From a virus, in IMG/VR virus record IMGVR_UViG_3300048930_000050, positions 1 to 34,730 of that record: DNA of 34,730 nucleotides; one strand, 5' to 3'. The translations under genes were made by a program, and so were the position numbers. The first letter of the stretch is position 1; each line of letters opens with the position of its first letter. Shown here one piece after another: positions 15,747 to 24,675 of the stretch. A model generated the notes under the pieces. It worked only from the letters and a program-made list of their open reading frames with translations. It ran no database searches and had not been told where the DNA came from.

Positions 15747-16465
15747 TGCTCATCGATTCGGTCGTTTGCTGGAAGTGGTCGAAGCCCGGGTATCGGTCCA
15801 AGTTCACCGCGCATCACGTCAACACGCTGCGCCGGATGGTCGAGCGGCACTATCCGCACCCGCATCGATTCATCTGCATCACCGACGACGCCGATGGGCT
15901 CGATCCGCAGGTCGAGGCGGTGCCGATCTGGGACGAGTGGGCGAACATCCCGAATCCGACCTGGCCGGGCCAGGGGCCGAGCTGCTACCGGCGGCTGCGC
16001 GCATTCTCGCCTGAGTTCGAATCGATCGCCGGGAAGCGGTTCGTTTCGATCGACCTCGACGTCGTGATCGTCGGCGACCTCTCGCCGCTGTGGGTCCGCG
16101 ACGAGGACTTCCTGATCTGGGACCCGCTGATGACCGGCTACCGGTACAACGGCAGCATGTGGCTGATGACCACGGGCAGCCGGCCACAGGTCTACCAGAC
16201 GTTCGACCCGTTGAGGTCGCCGAAGCTGTCGAACGCGAACAAGCACTTCGGCAGCGACCAGGCATGGGTCCAGTACGTGCTGGGTCCGGACGAGCAGGTC
16301 TGGAACGCCCACGACGGCGTGCTGGGCTACAAGCGCGACTGCGTGACGAAGAATCGCGGCCGGCTGCCGGCCGGCGCTCGCATCGTCGTGTTCCACGGGA
16401 AACCGGACCCGTGGGACCTCGTCGCGCATCGGCGCAGCCCGTGGATCAAGGAGCACTACCGATGA
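15746..16465 (+). CDS. Glycosyltransferase-like protein (DxD motif)
   Basis: 239 residues from the GTG at 15746, which overlaps the TAG of the previous gene; the same frame is open further upstream but there it is the shadow of the membrane protein. The fold is GT-A-like: an N-terminal VVCWKW strand, FICITDDADG, and SCYRRLRAF. The metal/nucleotide-sugar motif DLD is at 103-105 in FVSIDLDVVIVGDLSPLW, with GYRYNGSMWL further on and HGKPDPWD near the end, as in GT8-like transferases. The acceptor is unknown: host envelope, phage particle or a small molecule. Linked to the ATP-grasp and membrane genes by overlaps. Confidence 0.75.
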   Translation: MLIDSVVCWKWSKPGYRSKFTAHHVNTLRRMVERHYPHPHRFICITDDADGLDPQVEAVPIWDEWANIPNPTWPGQGPSCYRRLRAFSPEFESIAGKRFVSIDLDVVIVGDLSPLWVRDEDFLIWDPLMTGYRYNGSMWLMTTGSRPQVYQTFDPLRSPKLSNANKHFGSDQAWVQYVLGPDEQVWNAHDGVLGYKRDCVTKNRGRLPAGARIVVFHGKPDPWDLVAHRRSPWIKEHYR

Positions 16466-17013
16466 GCGAATCGGTCAAGTTCGAGCTGCGCGGCGTCAAT
16501 GAGATCGTCGCCAAGTTCGCCGCGATCACTGACGAGACGCGACGCAAGGGCGGGCGGGCGGCGCTTCGGAAGGCGGCCAACCTGGTGCGCGATGCCGCGG
16601 TAGCGAACTCGAAGGAGATCGACGACCCAGATACTGCCGAGCAGATCTCCAAGAACATGACCGTGCGATGGTCATCCAAGCTGAACCGACAGACCGGTGA
16701 TCTCGGGTTCCGCGTCGGCGTTCTTGGTGGCGCTCGCTCGCAGTCGCGTGACGCGCAGCGCAGCGCGCGTCGACGGCGCAGGCAGGGGATCAAGTCGCTC
16801 GAGGAGCTTGGCGAGATCGCTGGCAAGGCATCTGGCAACCCGGGCGGCGATACCTGGTACTGGAGACTTGTCGAGTTCGGCACCAGTCGTTCGGGCGCGA
16901 AACCATTCATGCGGCCGGCTCTATCGAACAACGTAGGCGCCGCCACGGACACTTTCCTGCGCGAGTTCGACAAGGGCATCGATCGCGCTATCAAGCGGGC
17001 GAGCAAGCAATGA
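16462..17013 (+). CDS. HK97 gp10-like neck/tail protein
   Basis: 183 residues from the ATG at 16462 (ATGA with the glycosyltransferase). The family pattern is visible: FELRGVNEIVAKFAAI, then a helical KGGRAALRKAANLVRDAA, a variable Arg-rich segment (about 95-115), and the conserved end YWRLVEFGTSRSGAKPFMRPAL. This protein belongs to the head-tail adaptor/tail terminator region of HK97-like phages. It marks the return to standard morphogenesis genes after the enzyme insert. Confidence 0.88.
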   Translation: MSESVKFELRGVNEIVAKFAAITDETRRKGGRAALRKAANLVRDAAVANSKEIDDPDTAEQISKNMTVRWSSKLNRQTGDLGFRVGVLGGARSQSRDAQRSARRRRRQGIKSLEELGEIAGKASGNPGGDTWYWRLVEFGTSRSGAKPFMRPALSNNVGAATDTFLREFDKGIDRAIKRASKQ

Positions 17014-17375
17014 TCCCGCCGATCTTCGCGACCTGCATGGAAAGCTCGGAGGTCATCGACCTGCTGGGCTCCAGCCCGATGCGGGTGTACCAGTTCGGGC
17101 GGGCGCCGCAGAACGTCGTGCGACCCTATGCCGTGTGGCAGGTGGTCGGCGGCACGCCCGAGAACTACCTGGGCAACGTGCCGGACATCGACCGGTTTGC
17201 CACCCAGATCGACGTCTACGCCACCACGGCGTCAGACGCACGTGATGTTGCCCGCGCGATGCGGGATGCAATCGAGCCAGTCGCGCACATCGTGGGCTGG
17301 CGCGGTGAGGACCGGGAACCGGAGACGCAACTCTACCGGGTCTCGTTCGACGTTGACTGGTTCGTCCATCGCTGA
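17010..17375 (+). CDS. Tail completion/terminator protein, DUF3168-like
   Basis: 121 residues. Pattern: MIPPIFATCMESSEVIDLLG, then RVYQFGRAPQNVVRPYAVWQ, RFATQIDVYATTASDARDVA and a C-terminal YRVSFDVDWFVHR strand, as in the DUF3168/gp17-type proteins that cap the tail tube and join it to the head. ATGA couples it to the gp10-like gene. It is followed by a 53-base gap before the tail tube gene, in which a short GGCC hairpin and a Shine-Dalgarno sequence can be seen. Confidence 0.82.
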   Translation: MIPPIFATCMESSEVIDLLGSSPMRVYQFGRAPQNVVRPYAVWQVVGGTPENYLGNVPDIDRFATQIDVYATTASDARDVARAMRDAIEPVAHIVGWRGEDREPETQLYRVSFDVDWFVHR

Positions 17376-17428
17376 CGACTTCCCCGGCCCTCGGGCCTTC
17401 GTTTCCCCAATGACCAAGGAGTGATGCT

Positions 17429-17911
17429 ATGGCCATTCTGGCTCAAGGCACCGAGATCTATTTCATCGACCCGAATTACGACAGCTCCGGCGCCGGCATC
17501 CGGGCGGTCGAGTGTGCGACGACCTTCACCCCGGGCGGCGCGCCGGCGGACCAGATCGAGACGACCTGCCTCGAGGAGACCAGCCGGTCCTACATGCCTG
17601 GCCTGCGAACGCCCGGGCAGGCGACCATGACGATCAACGCGGACCCGTCCTACGAGACCCACATCCGCATGCACGAGATGAGCGAGACGGACCCGTCCCC
17701 CACGGTGAAGTGGGCGGTCGGATGGTCGGACGGTGTGAGCCCTCCGACGCTTGATTCGTCCGACGACTTCGTGCTGCCGACCGACCGCACCTGGTTCGTG
17801 TTCGAGGGGTACATCTCCGACTTCCCCTTCGACTTCAGCCAGAACACGGTGGTCACGACGCAGATCACGATTCAGCGTAGCGGCGGCAGCCAGTGGGTGC
17901 CGAAGGCGTGA
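17429..17911 (+). CDS. Major tail tube protein
   Basis: 160 residues with a good Shine-Dalgarno sequence (AAGGAG) before the ATG. The sequence starts MAILAQGTEIYFIDP, has an ATTFTPGGAPADQIETTCLEE core and SRSYMPGLRTPGQATMTI, and ends in paired strands FVFEGYISDFPFDF and VVTTQITIQRSG. This is the lambda gpV/N-type tube fold, which polymerises into the tail tube around the tape measure. It is shorter than lambda gpV (no extra C-terminal Ig domain). Its stop overlaps the GTG of the chaperone gene (GTGA). Confidence 0.88.
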   Translation: MAILAQGTEIYFIDPNYDSSGAGIRAVECATTFTPGGAPADQIETTCLEETSRSYMPGLRTPGQATMTINADPSYETHIRMHEMSETDPSPTVKWAVGWSDGVSPPTLDSSDDFVLPTDRTWFVFEGYISDFPFDFSQNTVVTTQITIQRSGGSQWVPKA

Positions 17912-18258
17912 AGCTCTCGATCGACTCTCTCAAGGCGGCCGGTGCGTTCACCGGTCGGCCTGTCGAGCGCGAGGTGGTCTGGAAGCAGGGCGAGGAGGAG
18001 TTGCGGGCCACGGTCTACGTGCGCCCGCTGTCCTACCAGTCAGCGGTCTCGGATCTCACGGCAATGGTCGGCAAGCAGGACGCCGTCGCTGGTCGTATCG
18101 CGGCCAGCATCTGCGACGAGGATGGCCAGCCGATTTTCACTGCGGCGGACATCACTGGCGAGGCAGATCCGGAGCGTGGGCCGCTCGACGGCAACCTGAC
18201 CATGGCGTTGCTGGGCGTGATCGCCGAGGTGAACAGCGCGGGAAAGCCGAAGAGCTGA
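17908..18258 (+). CDS. Tail assembly chaperone (gpG-like)
   Basis: 116 residues from the GTG at 17908 overlapping the tail-tube stop; a GTG at 17893 would add five residues. It has a DUF1789-like/lambda gpG-type alpha/beta pattern: REVVWKQGEEELRATVYVRP, a helix RIAASICDEDGQPIF and TMALLGVIAEVNSAGK. It binds the tape measure during tail assembly and is absent from the mature tail. The last codons carry the slippery heptamer for the -1 extension. It lies between tail tube and tape measure genes, as expected. Confidence 0.85.
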   Translation: MKLSIDSLKAAGAFTGRPVEREVVWKQGEEELRATVYVRPLSYQSAVSDLTAMVGKQDAVAGRIAASICDEDGQPIFTAADITGEADPERGPLDGNLTMALLGVIAEVNSAGKPKS

Positions 18259-18548
18259 CGCAGGAGGCAGAGCTCTGGCACGAGCTGGTGCTCTGCGGGA
18301 TCGGCGGCCGGACCATCGCCGAGGCCAAGGAGCGCGTCAGCTTCGCGGAGTTCATGTCGTGGGCGCGGTATCGCAACCGCCGCGGCTCGCTGAATCTTGG
18401 CATGCGCATCGAGCGTGGCACCGCGATGCTGGCCGCCATGTACGCGAACGCGCACAGCAAGGACGGCGGTTTCAAGTTCCACGATTTCGCACCGCACCAT
18501 GACGCCCCACCGATCTCACTGGAACAGGCAATGAAGGACTGGCACTGA
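17908..18548 (+). CDS. Tail assembly chaperone frameshift fusion (gpGT-like)
   Basis: The product of -1 slippage at 18240-18246 is about 213 residues: 113 from the G-like frame and 100 from the second frame. The extension reads AEELTQEAELWHELVLCGIG, FAEFMSWARYRNRRGSLNLG, then HHDAPPISLEQAMKDW. It has no convincing start of its own near the overlap, as expected for a T domain made only by frameshifting. In lambda a small fraction of ribosomes make GT, which links the tape measure to tail tube subunits. The final TGA overlaps the tape measure ATG (TGATG). Confidence 0.85.
18240..18246 (+). promoter_or_regulatory. -1 ribosomal frameshift site GGGAAAG
   Basis: The heptamer is in the correct phase, G GGA AAG, four codons before the zero-frame stop at 18256-18258. 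It is the same slippery sequence used in the lambda G/T genes. After slipping to GGG AAA, translation continues in the frame ending at 18548. Confidence 0.88.
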
Positions 18549-20701
18549 TGAGTCGCAGCCTCGGCACGCTCACTCTCGATCTGGTTGCCAAGATCGGCGG
18601 TTTCACGGGTCCAATGGACAAGGCGTCCAGAACGACCAAGAAGACCGCAACCGACATCGCGAAAGGCGCTGCGGTGATCGGCACTGCGTTCGCTGCCGCC
18701 GGCGCCGCTGCTGCTGCCGGGCTGGTCGCGATCGTCAACAAGCAGCGTGAGCTGATCGACACCCAGTCGAAGGCCGCGCAGATGCTCGGCACGACCTACA
18801 CCAGCCTGCAGAACCTCGCGCGTGCCGGTGATCTCGGCGGCGTATCGATGGAGAAGATCGAGGCTGCCAGCCGGCAGCTCACGCTGAACATCGGCAAGGC
18901 CATCCAAGGCGTCGACGCGCAGGCGCATGCCTTCGACCGGCTCGGCCTGAGCGCGCAGGAGCTGTCCGAACTGCCGCTCGACCAGCGCATCGCCAAGATC
19001 AACACGGCGTTGCGCGACAACGTCCAGGCGTCCGAGCGCGCCGCCGTGGCCGCCGACATTTTCGGCGCCAAGAACGGCCTTGCGATCCAACTGCTTGACC
19101 CGGACACCATCGCCGAGGCCGCGCGTCAGGTGGAGCTGTTCGGGCTGAATCTGTCAGAGATCGACGCCAACCTCGTCGAGCAGGCGAACGACTCGCTATC
19201 TACGTTCGGTCTGTTGGCCGATGGCATCGGAAAGCAGCTCACCGTCCAGCTTGCGCCGATCCTGAACCAGATCGGCGTCGAGTTCATGGAGGCCGCCGAA
19301 GAGGCCGGCGGGCTCGGAAACGTCGTCGAGGACGTGTTCGAGGGCATGATCGACTGGATCGGCAAGGTCCTCGATGCGATCGAGGGGATGAAGCGCGGCT
19401 TCCAGTTGATCGCGCAGTACGCCTACATCGCTGACGCTCAGATCGGGATGATCCGGCCGGAGTTCCTGGGCGGTTTCAGCGACGAGCAGGGCCAGTCGAT
19501 CATTGCGAAGGCGCAGCGCGAGATTACCCGCATCAACAGCGCGCTTATGCCGTCGGACGAACTGAAGGCGTGGGTCACGGAGGCCCAGAACGCCGCCGTG
19601 GCCGCCGCTGAGGTGGCGATCGCAAACCGCGAACTCGGCACGACGACCGGCGAGGCTGGCGTCACCGCCGCGGTTGCTGCCGAATCCGAGCGCGAGCGCG
19701 TCGCGGTCCTGAAGGAACTGGAGCGCACTGCGCTCGCCGCGGAGAAGGCGCTCGAGCGCGCCCGCGAGACCGAGGCCCGGTGGCAGCAGAGCACCAACAT
19801 GGCCGCGCAGGGCATCCGCGACAGCCTGCGCACCGAAGAGGAGGCGATCCTCGAAAGCTACGAGCGCCGCCGGCAGATCATCCTCGACAACACGCTCTAC
19901 ACAGGCGAGGCACAGGCAGAGCTGCTGCGCCGGCTGGAGGATCAGCGCAACGAGGAACTGCTCGAGATCACCGGCAGTTTCTGGGAGCGGTACCTTGCGG
20001 CCGCCGAGGACAACCTGACCACCCTCGACCAGGTCACCGCGGACCTGCTCGACAACGTATCGAGCCAGTTCGGCAACGCCTTCGAGTCCATGATCTTCGA
20101 TGCCGAGAGCCTGGGCGACGCGATGCGCGGCCTGGCCGAGGACATGCTGCGAACGGTCGTCAACGCGATCGGCCAGATGATCGCCCAGTGGCTCGCCATG
20201 CAGGCGGTGCAGATGCTGATCGGCCGGACGACCGAGGCGGCCGCGATTGCCGGCGCCACGGCGACTGGTGCGGCTGTGGCGGCGGCCTACGCGCCCGCGG
20301 CTGCCATGGCATCGCTCGCGAGCTTTGGCGCCAACGCGGCGCCCGCCATTGCGGGCATGGCAGCGACTGCAGCGACCGCGCAGGGGCTCGCCCTGGTTGG
20401 CATGGCGCACGACGGGATCGACCGCGTCCCGAAGACGGGCACGTGGCTGCTGGAGAAGGGCGAGCGCGTCATGACCTCCGGCACGTCCGCGCGGCTCGAC
20501 GCCGCGATCTCGCGCATGAACGGCGGCGGGGCACCGGTGGTGAACATCCAGAACGCGCCACCCGGGAACCACATCGCCAACACCCGACGAGGACCTGACG
20601 GCCAGATGATCATCGACGTGCTGCTCGCCGACCTGAACAGTGATGGCCCGGCGTCGCGCGCGATCTCGGGCAGCTACGGGCTGCGCAGGAGGGGGCGCTG
20701 A
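18548..20701 (+). CDS. Tail tape measure protein
   Basis: 717 residues. The N-terminal SLGTLTLDLVAKIGGF stretch followed by a membrane-like AAVIGTAFAAAGAAAAAG segment (about 39-58) is typical of short siphophage tape measures. Long helical regions follow, with coiled-coil stretches (about 375-420, RVAVLKELERTALAAEKALE). A second hydrophobic Ala-rich region (about 545-620) precedes a short C-terminal domain with HDGIDRVPKTGTWLLEKGE, seen at the end of many such proteins. The length predicts a tail of roughly 100 nm by the usual 0.15 nm per residue relation. It is coupled to the chaperone and the following minor tail gene. Confidence 0.93.
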   Translation: MSRSLGTLTLDLVAKIGGFTGPMDKASRTTKKTATDIAKGAAVIGTAFAAAGAAAAAGLVAIVNKQRELIDTQSKAAQMLGTTYTSLQNLARAGDLGGVSMEKIEAASRQLTLNIGKAIQGVDAQAHAFDRLGLSAQELSELPLDQRIAKINTALRDNVQASERAAVAADIFGAKNGLAIQLLDPDTIAEAARQVELFGLNLSEIDANLVEQANDSLSTFGLLADGIGKQLTVQLAPILNQIGVEFMEAAEEAGGLGNVVEDVFEGMIDWIGKVLDAIEGMKRGFQLIAQYAYIADAQIGMIRPEFLGGFSDEQGQSIIAKAQREITRINSALMPSDELKAWVTEAQNAAVAAAEVAIANRELGTTTGEAGVTAAVAAESERERVAVLKELERTALAAEKALERARETEARWQQSTNMAAQGIRDSLRTEEEAILESYERRRQIILDNTLYTGEAQAELLRRLEDQRNEELLEITGSFWERYLAAAEDNLTTLDQVTADLLDNVSSQFGNAFESMIFDAESLGDAMRGLAEDMLRTVVNAIGQMIAQWLAMQAVQMLIGRTTEAAAIAGATATGAAVAAAYAPAAAMASLASFGANAAPAIAGMAATAATAQGLALVGMAHDGIDRVPKTGTWLLEKGERVMTSGTSARLDAAISRMNGGGAPVVNIQNAPPGNHIANTRRGPDGQMIIDVLLADLNSDGPASRAISGSYGLRRRGR

Positions 20702-21153
20702 TGGCCGACTATCCCGCAGGACTGCCGCGGCCGCTGCAGAACGGCTATGCGCTGCAGACCGTCAGCCCGCTGCTGCGCACTGAGATGGCAAGCGGCCGCG
20801 CTCGGCAGCGGCGACTGTTCACGTCAGTGCCGACCGTCGCGAGCTGCTCCTGGTTCCTGTCCCGCGTGCAGGCGCAGGCGTTCGAGGCCTGGTTCCGCAA
20901 TGGCATCCTCGATGGCGCCGAGTGGTTCGACGTCGAGATCGAGACGCCGCTCGGGATCTACGAGTACAACGCGCGGTTCACGGGCATGTACTCCGGCCCG
21001 CGGCTGGTCGGCGGCAAATACTGGGAGATCAGCGGCGACCTCGAGCTGCGCGAGCGGCCTGTGCTCGGCCCGGCATGGGGCGAGGTCGGCGTCGACATGA
21101 TCCTGAATCAGGACATCCTCGACATCGCGATGAATCAGGAGTGGGCTGAGTGA
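20701..21153 (+). CDS. Minor tail protein
   Basis: 150 residues. The ATG overlaps the tape measure stop. It is a beta-rich protein with LQTVSPLLRTEMASGRARQR, then RVQAQAFEAWFRNGILDGAEW and a C-terminal YEYNARFTGMYSGPRLVGG/WEISGDLELRERP pattern. This matches the small protein that commonly follows the tape measure in Proteobacteria siphophages and acts at the tail tip (gpM-like position). The exact family is not certain. Confidence 0.7.
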   Translation: MADYPAGLPRPLQNGYALQTVSPLLRTEMASGRARQRRLFTSVPTVASCSWFLSRVQAQAFEAWFRNGILDGAEWFDVEIETPLGIYEYNARFTGMYSGPRLVGGKYWEISGDLELRERPVLGPAWGEVGVDMILNQDILDIAMNQEWAE

Positions 21154-21635
21154 CCATTCTTGCGATGGTCTACGCCAGCGCGCCGGCCGGGGAAGTGATC
21201 ATCCCGACGCTGGAAATCTCGCACCCGGCGATCACCACCATCCGCATCTGCGCCGGGTTCGAGGACCACGACCTGACCCTTGAGACCGGCGAGCAGGTGA
21301 CCTTCGAGGCCGCCGGCATCGACATCTCCCTGCCGAAGCGCGACACCAGCGGGCAGCAGACCCTCAGCTTCGCCATCGACAACGTGACCGGCATCGCCCA
21401 GCAGCGCATCGACGCCGCGCTCGAGGCGGGCGGCGAGGTGTCGATCGTGTTCCGCGAGTACCTGGCGTCCGATCCTTCCGCGCCGGCCGACGTGCCGATC
21501 CGCATGACGCTGATCGGCGGCCGGTTCGAGGGCGGCGTCGTCGCGCTTGAGGCCGCCTATCACGACCTGCTCAACTACGGCTGGCCGCGTGAGCGGTACA
21601 CGGCGGCATTCAGTCCCGGCCTGAAGTACCTGTGA
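21150..21635 (+). CDS. Tail tip protein, DUF1833-like
   Basis: 161 residues. The sequence starts with YASAPAGEVIIPTLEISHP and has LPKRDTSGQQTLSFAIDNV, then RIDAALEAGG and a SIVFREYLASDPSAPAD stretch, ending YHDLLNYGWPRERYTAAF. This is the DUF1833 pattern. These proteins occupy the lambda gpL position at the tail tip. ATGA overlaps connect it with genes on both sides. Confidence 0.82.
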   Translation: MTILAMVYASAPAGEVIIPTLEISHPAITTIRICAGFEDHDLTLETGEQVTFEAAGIDISLPKRDTSGQQTLSFAIDNVTGIAQQRIDAALEAGGEVSIVFREYLASDPSAPADVPIRMTLIGGRFEGGVVALEAAYHDLLNYGWPRERYTAAFSPGLKYL

Positions 21636-22021
21636 TCGACCGCTATCTGCGCGATGTCGTCTGGACCCCGGACGGCATGGACTACCCGCGCCTGAACTGC
21701 TGGGGCCTGGTGCGCCACGCGCGCCACGAGCTGTACGGGCTGCCGCTGCTGCCGGCCTACGGCATCCACGCCGCCGACAAGCACGCCCAGACGCGCGCCG
21801 CGCGCCGGGTAATCCGGTCCTGCCTGGTCGAGTCAGCCCCGGCCGCTGGCGCCGTGGCGGCGGTCTGGCGCGGCCGCATCTGTACCCACGTCGCGCTGGT
21901 CGTCGAGATCGAGCGCCGACTGGCCATCCTCGAGGCCGACAACGGCATCGGCTGCCGCTGGTCATGGCTGCCAGCCTGGGAACGACTTCAGACCGGAGTG
22001 ACCTACTACCGTGACCATTAG
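21632..22021 (+). CDS. NlpC/P60-type tail peptidase
   Basis: 129 residues. The catalytic cysteine is C23 in YPRLNCWGLVRHARHELYG and the catalytic histidine is H86 in CTHVALVVE, with a third polar residue likely near D103-N104 (EADNG). This is the NlpC/P60 arrangement without the extra metallopeptidase domain found in lambda gpK, so it is a single-domain version. It probably opens peptidoglycan during DNA entry or trims the tail tip. It is coupled to the preceding gene and overlaps the J-like gene by 11 bases. Confidence 0.82.
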   Translation: MIDRYLRDVVWTPDGMDYPRLNCWGLVRHARHELYGLPLLPAYGIHAADKHAQTRAARRVIRSCLVESAPAAGAVAAVWRGRICTHVALVVEIERRLAILEADNGIGCRWSWLPAWERLQTGVTYYRDH

Positions 22022-24668
22022 CGTCTACCCGTCAATGTTGCCCGGCGAGCCGCTGGAGCGTCACGAGGCCACGGGGTCGTTCGGCGCGTGGATGCGCGCG
22101 CATGTGCCAGGCTACGGATTGGCCGAGCGTCACCCGGTCGTCGTCACCGCGAACGGCGCCGAGGTGCCGCCGGAAGACTGGGATGCGCTCGACGCCGCCG
22201 GCGACATCGAGGTACGCGTCAAGGCGCAGGGCGACGTGCTCGGGTTCTTCACGGGCTTGCTGCAGAACGTCTTCGGGTTCCTCGTGCCGAACGCGCCGAA
22301 GATCCGAACGCCGGTCCCGGGCCAGGAACTGCTGCCCGCCGAAGCGACCGCGAACGAGGCGCGGCTCGGCCAGGTCATTCCGGAGATCGCGGGCCGCTAC
22401 AAGCGGTTCCCTGACTACCTGCTCCCGCCCCATCGCTACTTCGTCGACGAGCGCGAGCAGTGGCTGGAGCTGCTGCTGTGCGTCGGCAAGGGCCGGTATT
22501 CCATCGCGGCCAGCGCGGTTCGAGTGGGCGACACGCCGCTGATCAGTCTGGGCGACGACGCCGAGTTCACGCTCTACGAACCCGGCGACGACCTGTCTGG
22601 CGACGACTGCGCGGTCTGGTGGCACACCGCCCCGGAGGTCGGCAGCAGTTCGAAGGGAACCGCCGGCCTGGAGCTCAAGGCCACGTTCACGGTCGAGCAG
22701 GCCACCACCGCGACCGCGTTCCAGTTCGACGGCTACGACGTCACGATCCCGAGCGGGGCCGGCGCGTTCCCGGATGGGTGGACGTCCGGGATGATCGCCC
22801 GCATCGAGCAGTACCGTGACTATCAGGTGACGGACGGCGGCAGCGGCGCGGACATCATCAGCGGCGATCTCGAGGACCTCGAGCTGTTCGTCGGCATGGT
22901 GATCGAGATCGCGGGCGACAACGCCGGCACCTACGTCGTCGACTCATACGACCCGGGCGACAGCATCACGCCGCCGTCGATGACGCTGGCCTACGAGGGT
23001 TCCGGCGGCCTACCGGTAACGTCGCTCGCGACCGGATCGCGCCGCATGGCGATCGGCTACGACGGCCTGCGCTACCGTCTCACCGCCGCGGGCACCGCGT
23101 CCATCTCGGTCGAGCGCCTGGACGACACCGGCGACACGGCGACCTGGTCGGGCTGGACCTACTTCGACACCACCGACGCCGACATCCGCCTGGATCCGAC
23201 CACGACCGAGGGCGATTGGGCGGGGCCGTTCTCTGCATGCCCGGTTGGCGAGGTCACGGACGCGCTCGAGTGGGACGTCTTCTTCCCGCAAGGCCTCGCC
23301 TACATCACCGACAAGGGCAAGGTCTGGGCGGCAAGCGTCGAGGTCGAACTGCAGTATCGCGATGCCGATACCGCTGGAGCCTGGACCAGCGTGCTGCGCA
23401 CCTACAACGCGGCGACGCGCGACCAGATCGGCTACACGGAGATGATCACCCTGCCGTCTGCCATGCGGGCCGAGGTGCGCATGCGCCGCACCGTCGCGCC
23501 CACCGGGGACGCGAAGAACATCGAGGAGGTCCAGTGGTACGGGCTACGCGCCAGGCTGGACGCGCCGACCTCCTACGATGGCGTCACCGTCCTGTCCGTG
23601 CGCCTTCGGGGTGGCGAACGGCTCGCGGCCCAGGCCGAGAACCTGGTCAGCGTCGAGTGTACCCGCCTGCTGCCGGTGCTCGACAACGGCGCGTTCGGCG
23701 AGACCGAGGAAGCGACCCGATCCATCGCGGCATGGGTGCGGCACGTTGCAAGCACGATCGGCTACACCGACGACCAGATCGACCTGGACGAACTCGCACG
23801 GCTCGACGCCATCTGGGCCGAGCGGGGCGACTACTACGACTATGTCCATGGCGAGACTACCGTCCGCGACGTGATCAACCAGGCCCTGCGCGCAGGGTTC
23901 GCGGAGATGACCGTCGACGCGGGCCGGATCCGCCCTGTGCGCGACGAGCCGCGCGAGCAGTTCGAGCACCTCTACACCCCGCAGAACATGACCGCCCCGC
24001 TGCGCCGCTCGTTCGAAGCCGTGCGGCCGGACGACCCGGACGGCGTCACCGTCGAGTACGTCGACGAGGACACCTGGGCGGACTCGGTCGTCGAGTGCCG
24101 ACTGCCGGGTGATGCCGGAATCAAGTCCGACAAGCTGAAGCTGGAAGGCGTCACTGGGCGCACACAGGCGTGGCGCATCGGGATGCGTGCGCGGCGCGCG
24201 GCGCGCTATCGGCGCTGGGCCTACGAGTGGCAGACCGAACTCGACGCCCTCAACAGCCGCTACCTGAGCTACTGCGCGGTGGCCGACGACGTGCCCGGGT
24301 ACGGGAAGTCGTCGGTCCTCATCGCCTGCGAGGCGACCGACACCGGCGCAGCGCTCACCCTGTCCGAGCCGATGGAATGGGGCGAGGGCTCGCACGTAGT
24401 GGCGGTCCGGGCGGCAGACGGATCCATGCTCGGGCCGTTCGCAGCCTCGCGCGGCGCCACGGACTTCGACGTGCTGGCCGAGGGCATGGACCCGATCCAG
24501 ATCGACCCGCAGCGCGAGCCGCCGCACGTCCTGTTCGGCACGACCGAGACCTGGTCCTTCCCGGTGCTCGTGACATCGATCAACCCCAACGGATTCGAGG
24601 CGGTCACCGTGTCCGCCGTCAACTACGACGCCCGCGTCTACGCGGACGACGACAACTCGCCAAGCTGA
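22011..24668 (+). CDS. Central tail tip protein (lambda gpJ-like)
   Basis: 885 residues, shorter than lambda J. The N-terminus has a ubiquitin-like fold (about 1-75; HPVVVTANGAEVPPEDW, IEVRVKAQ). A hydrophobic linker follows (FFTGLLQNVFGFLVP, about 79-93), then LPAEATANEARLGQVIPEIAGRYKRFPDYL, a strong marker of the J/tail hub family. The later region has ECRLPGDAGIKSDKLKLEG, RQARRAARYRRW-type basic helices and a hub-like DTGAALTLSEPMEW. It assembles the tail tip hub and probably carries receptor contacts. It is followed by the tail spike. Confidence 0.88.
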   Translation: MTISVYPSMLPGEPLERHEATGSFGAWMRAHVPGYGLAERHPVVVTANGAEVPPEDWDALDAAGDIEVRVKAQGDVLGFFTGLLQNVFGFLVPNAPKIRTPVPGQELLPAEATANEARLGQVIPEIAGRYKRFPDYLLPPHRYFVDEREQWLELLLCVGKGRYSIAASAVRVGDTPLISLGDDAEFTLYEPGDDLSGDDCAVWWHTAPEVGSSSKGTAGLELKATFTVEQATTATAFQFDGYDVTIPSGAGAFPDGWTSGMIARIEQYRDYQVTDGGSGADIISGDLEDLELFVGMVIEIAGDNAGTYVVDSYDPGDSITPPSMTLAYEGSGGLPVTSLATGSRRMAIGYDGLRYRLTAAGTASISVERLDDTGDTATWSGWTYFDTTDADIRLDPTTTEGDWAGPFSACPVGEVTDALEWDVFFPQGLAYITDKGKVWAASVEVELQYRDADTAGAWTSVLRTYNAATRDQIGYTEMITLPSAMRAEVRMRRTVAPTGDAKNIEEVQWYGLRARLDAPTSYDGVTVLSVRLRGGERLAAQAENLVSVECTRLLPVLDNGAFGETEEATRSIAAWVRHVASTIGYTDDQIDLDELARLDAIWAERGDYYDYVHGETTVRDVINQALRAGFAEMTVDAGRIRPVRDEPREQFEHLYTPQNMTAPLRRSFEAVRPDDPDGVTVEYVDEDTWADSVVECRLPGDAGIKSDKLKLEGVTGRTQAWRIGMRARRAARYRRWAYEWQTELDALNSRYLSYCAVADDVPGYGKSSVLIACEATDTGAALTLSEPMEWGEGSHVVAVRAADGSMLGPFAASRGATDFDVLAEGMDPIQIDPQREPPHVLFGTTETWSFPVLVTSINPNGFEAVTVSAVNYDARVYADDDNSPS

Positions 24669-24675
24669 GGAAATC

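Noticed and set aside
17383-17400. Terminator before the tail tube gene
   Set aside because: The GGCC hairpin has only about 4 bp with a small loop and a poor T tract, too weak to call.
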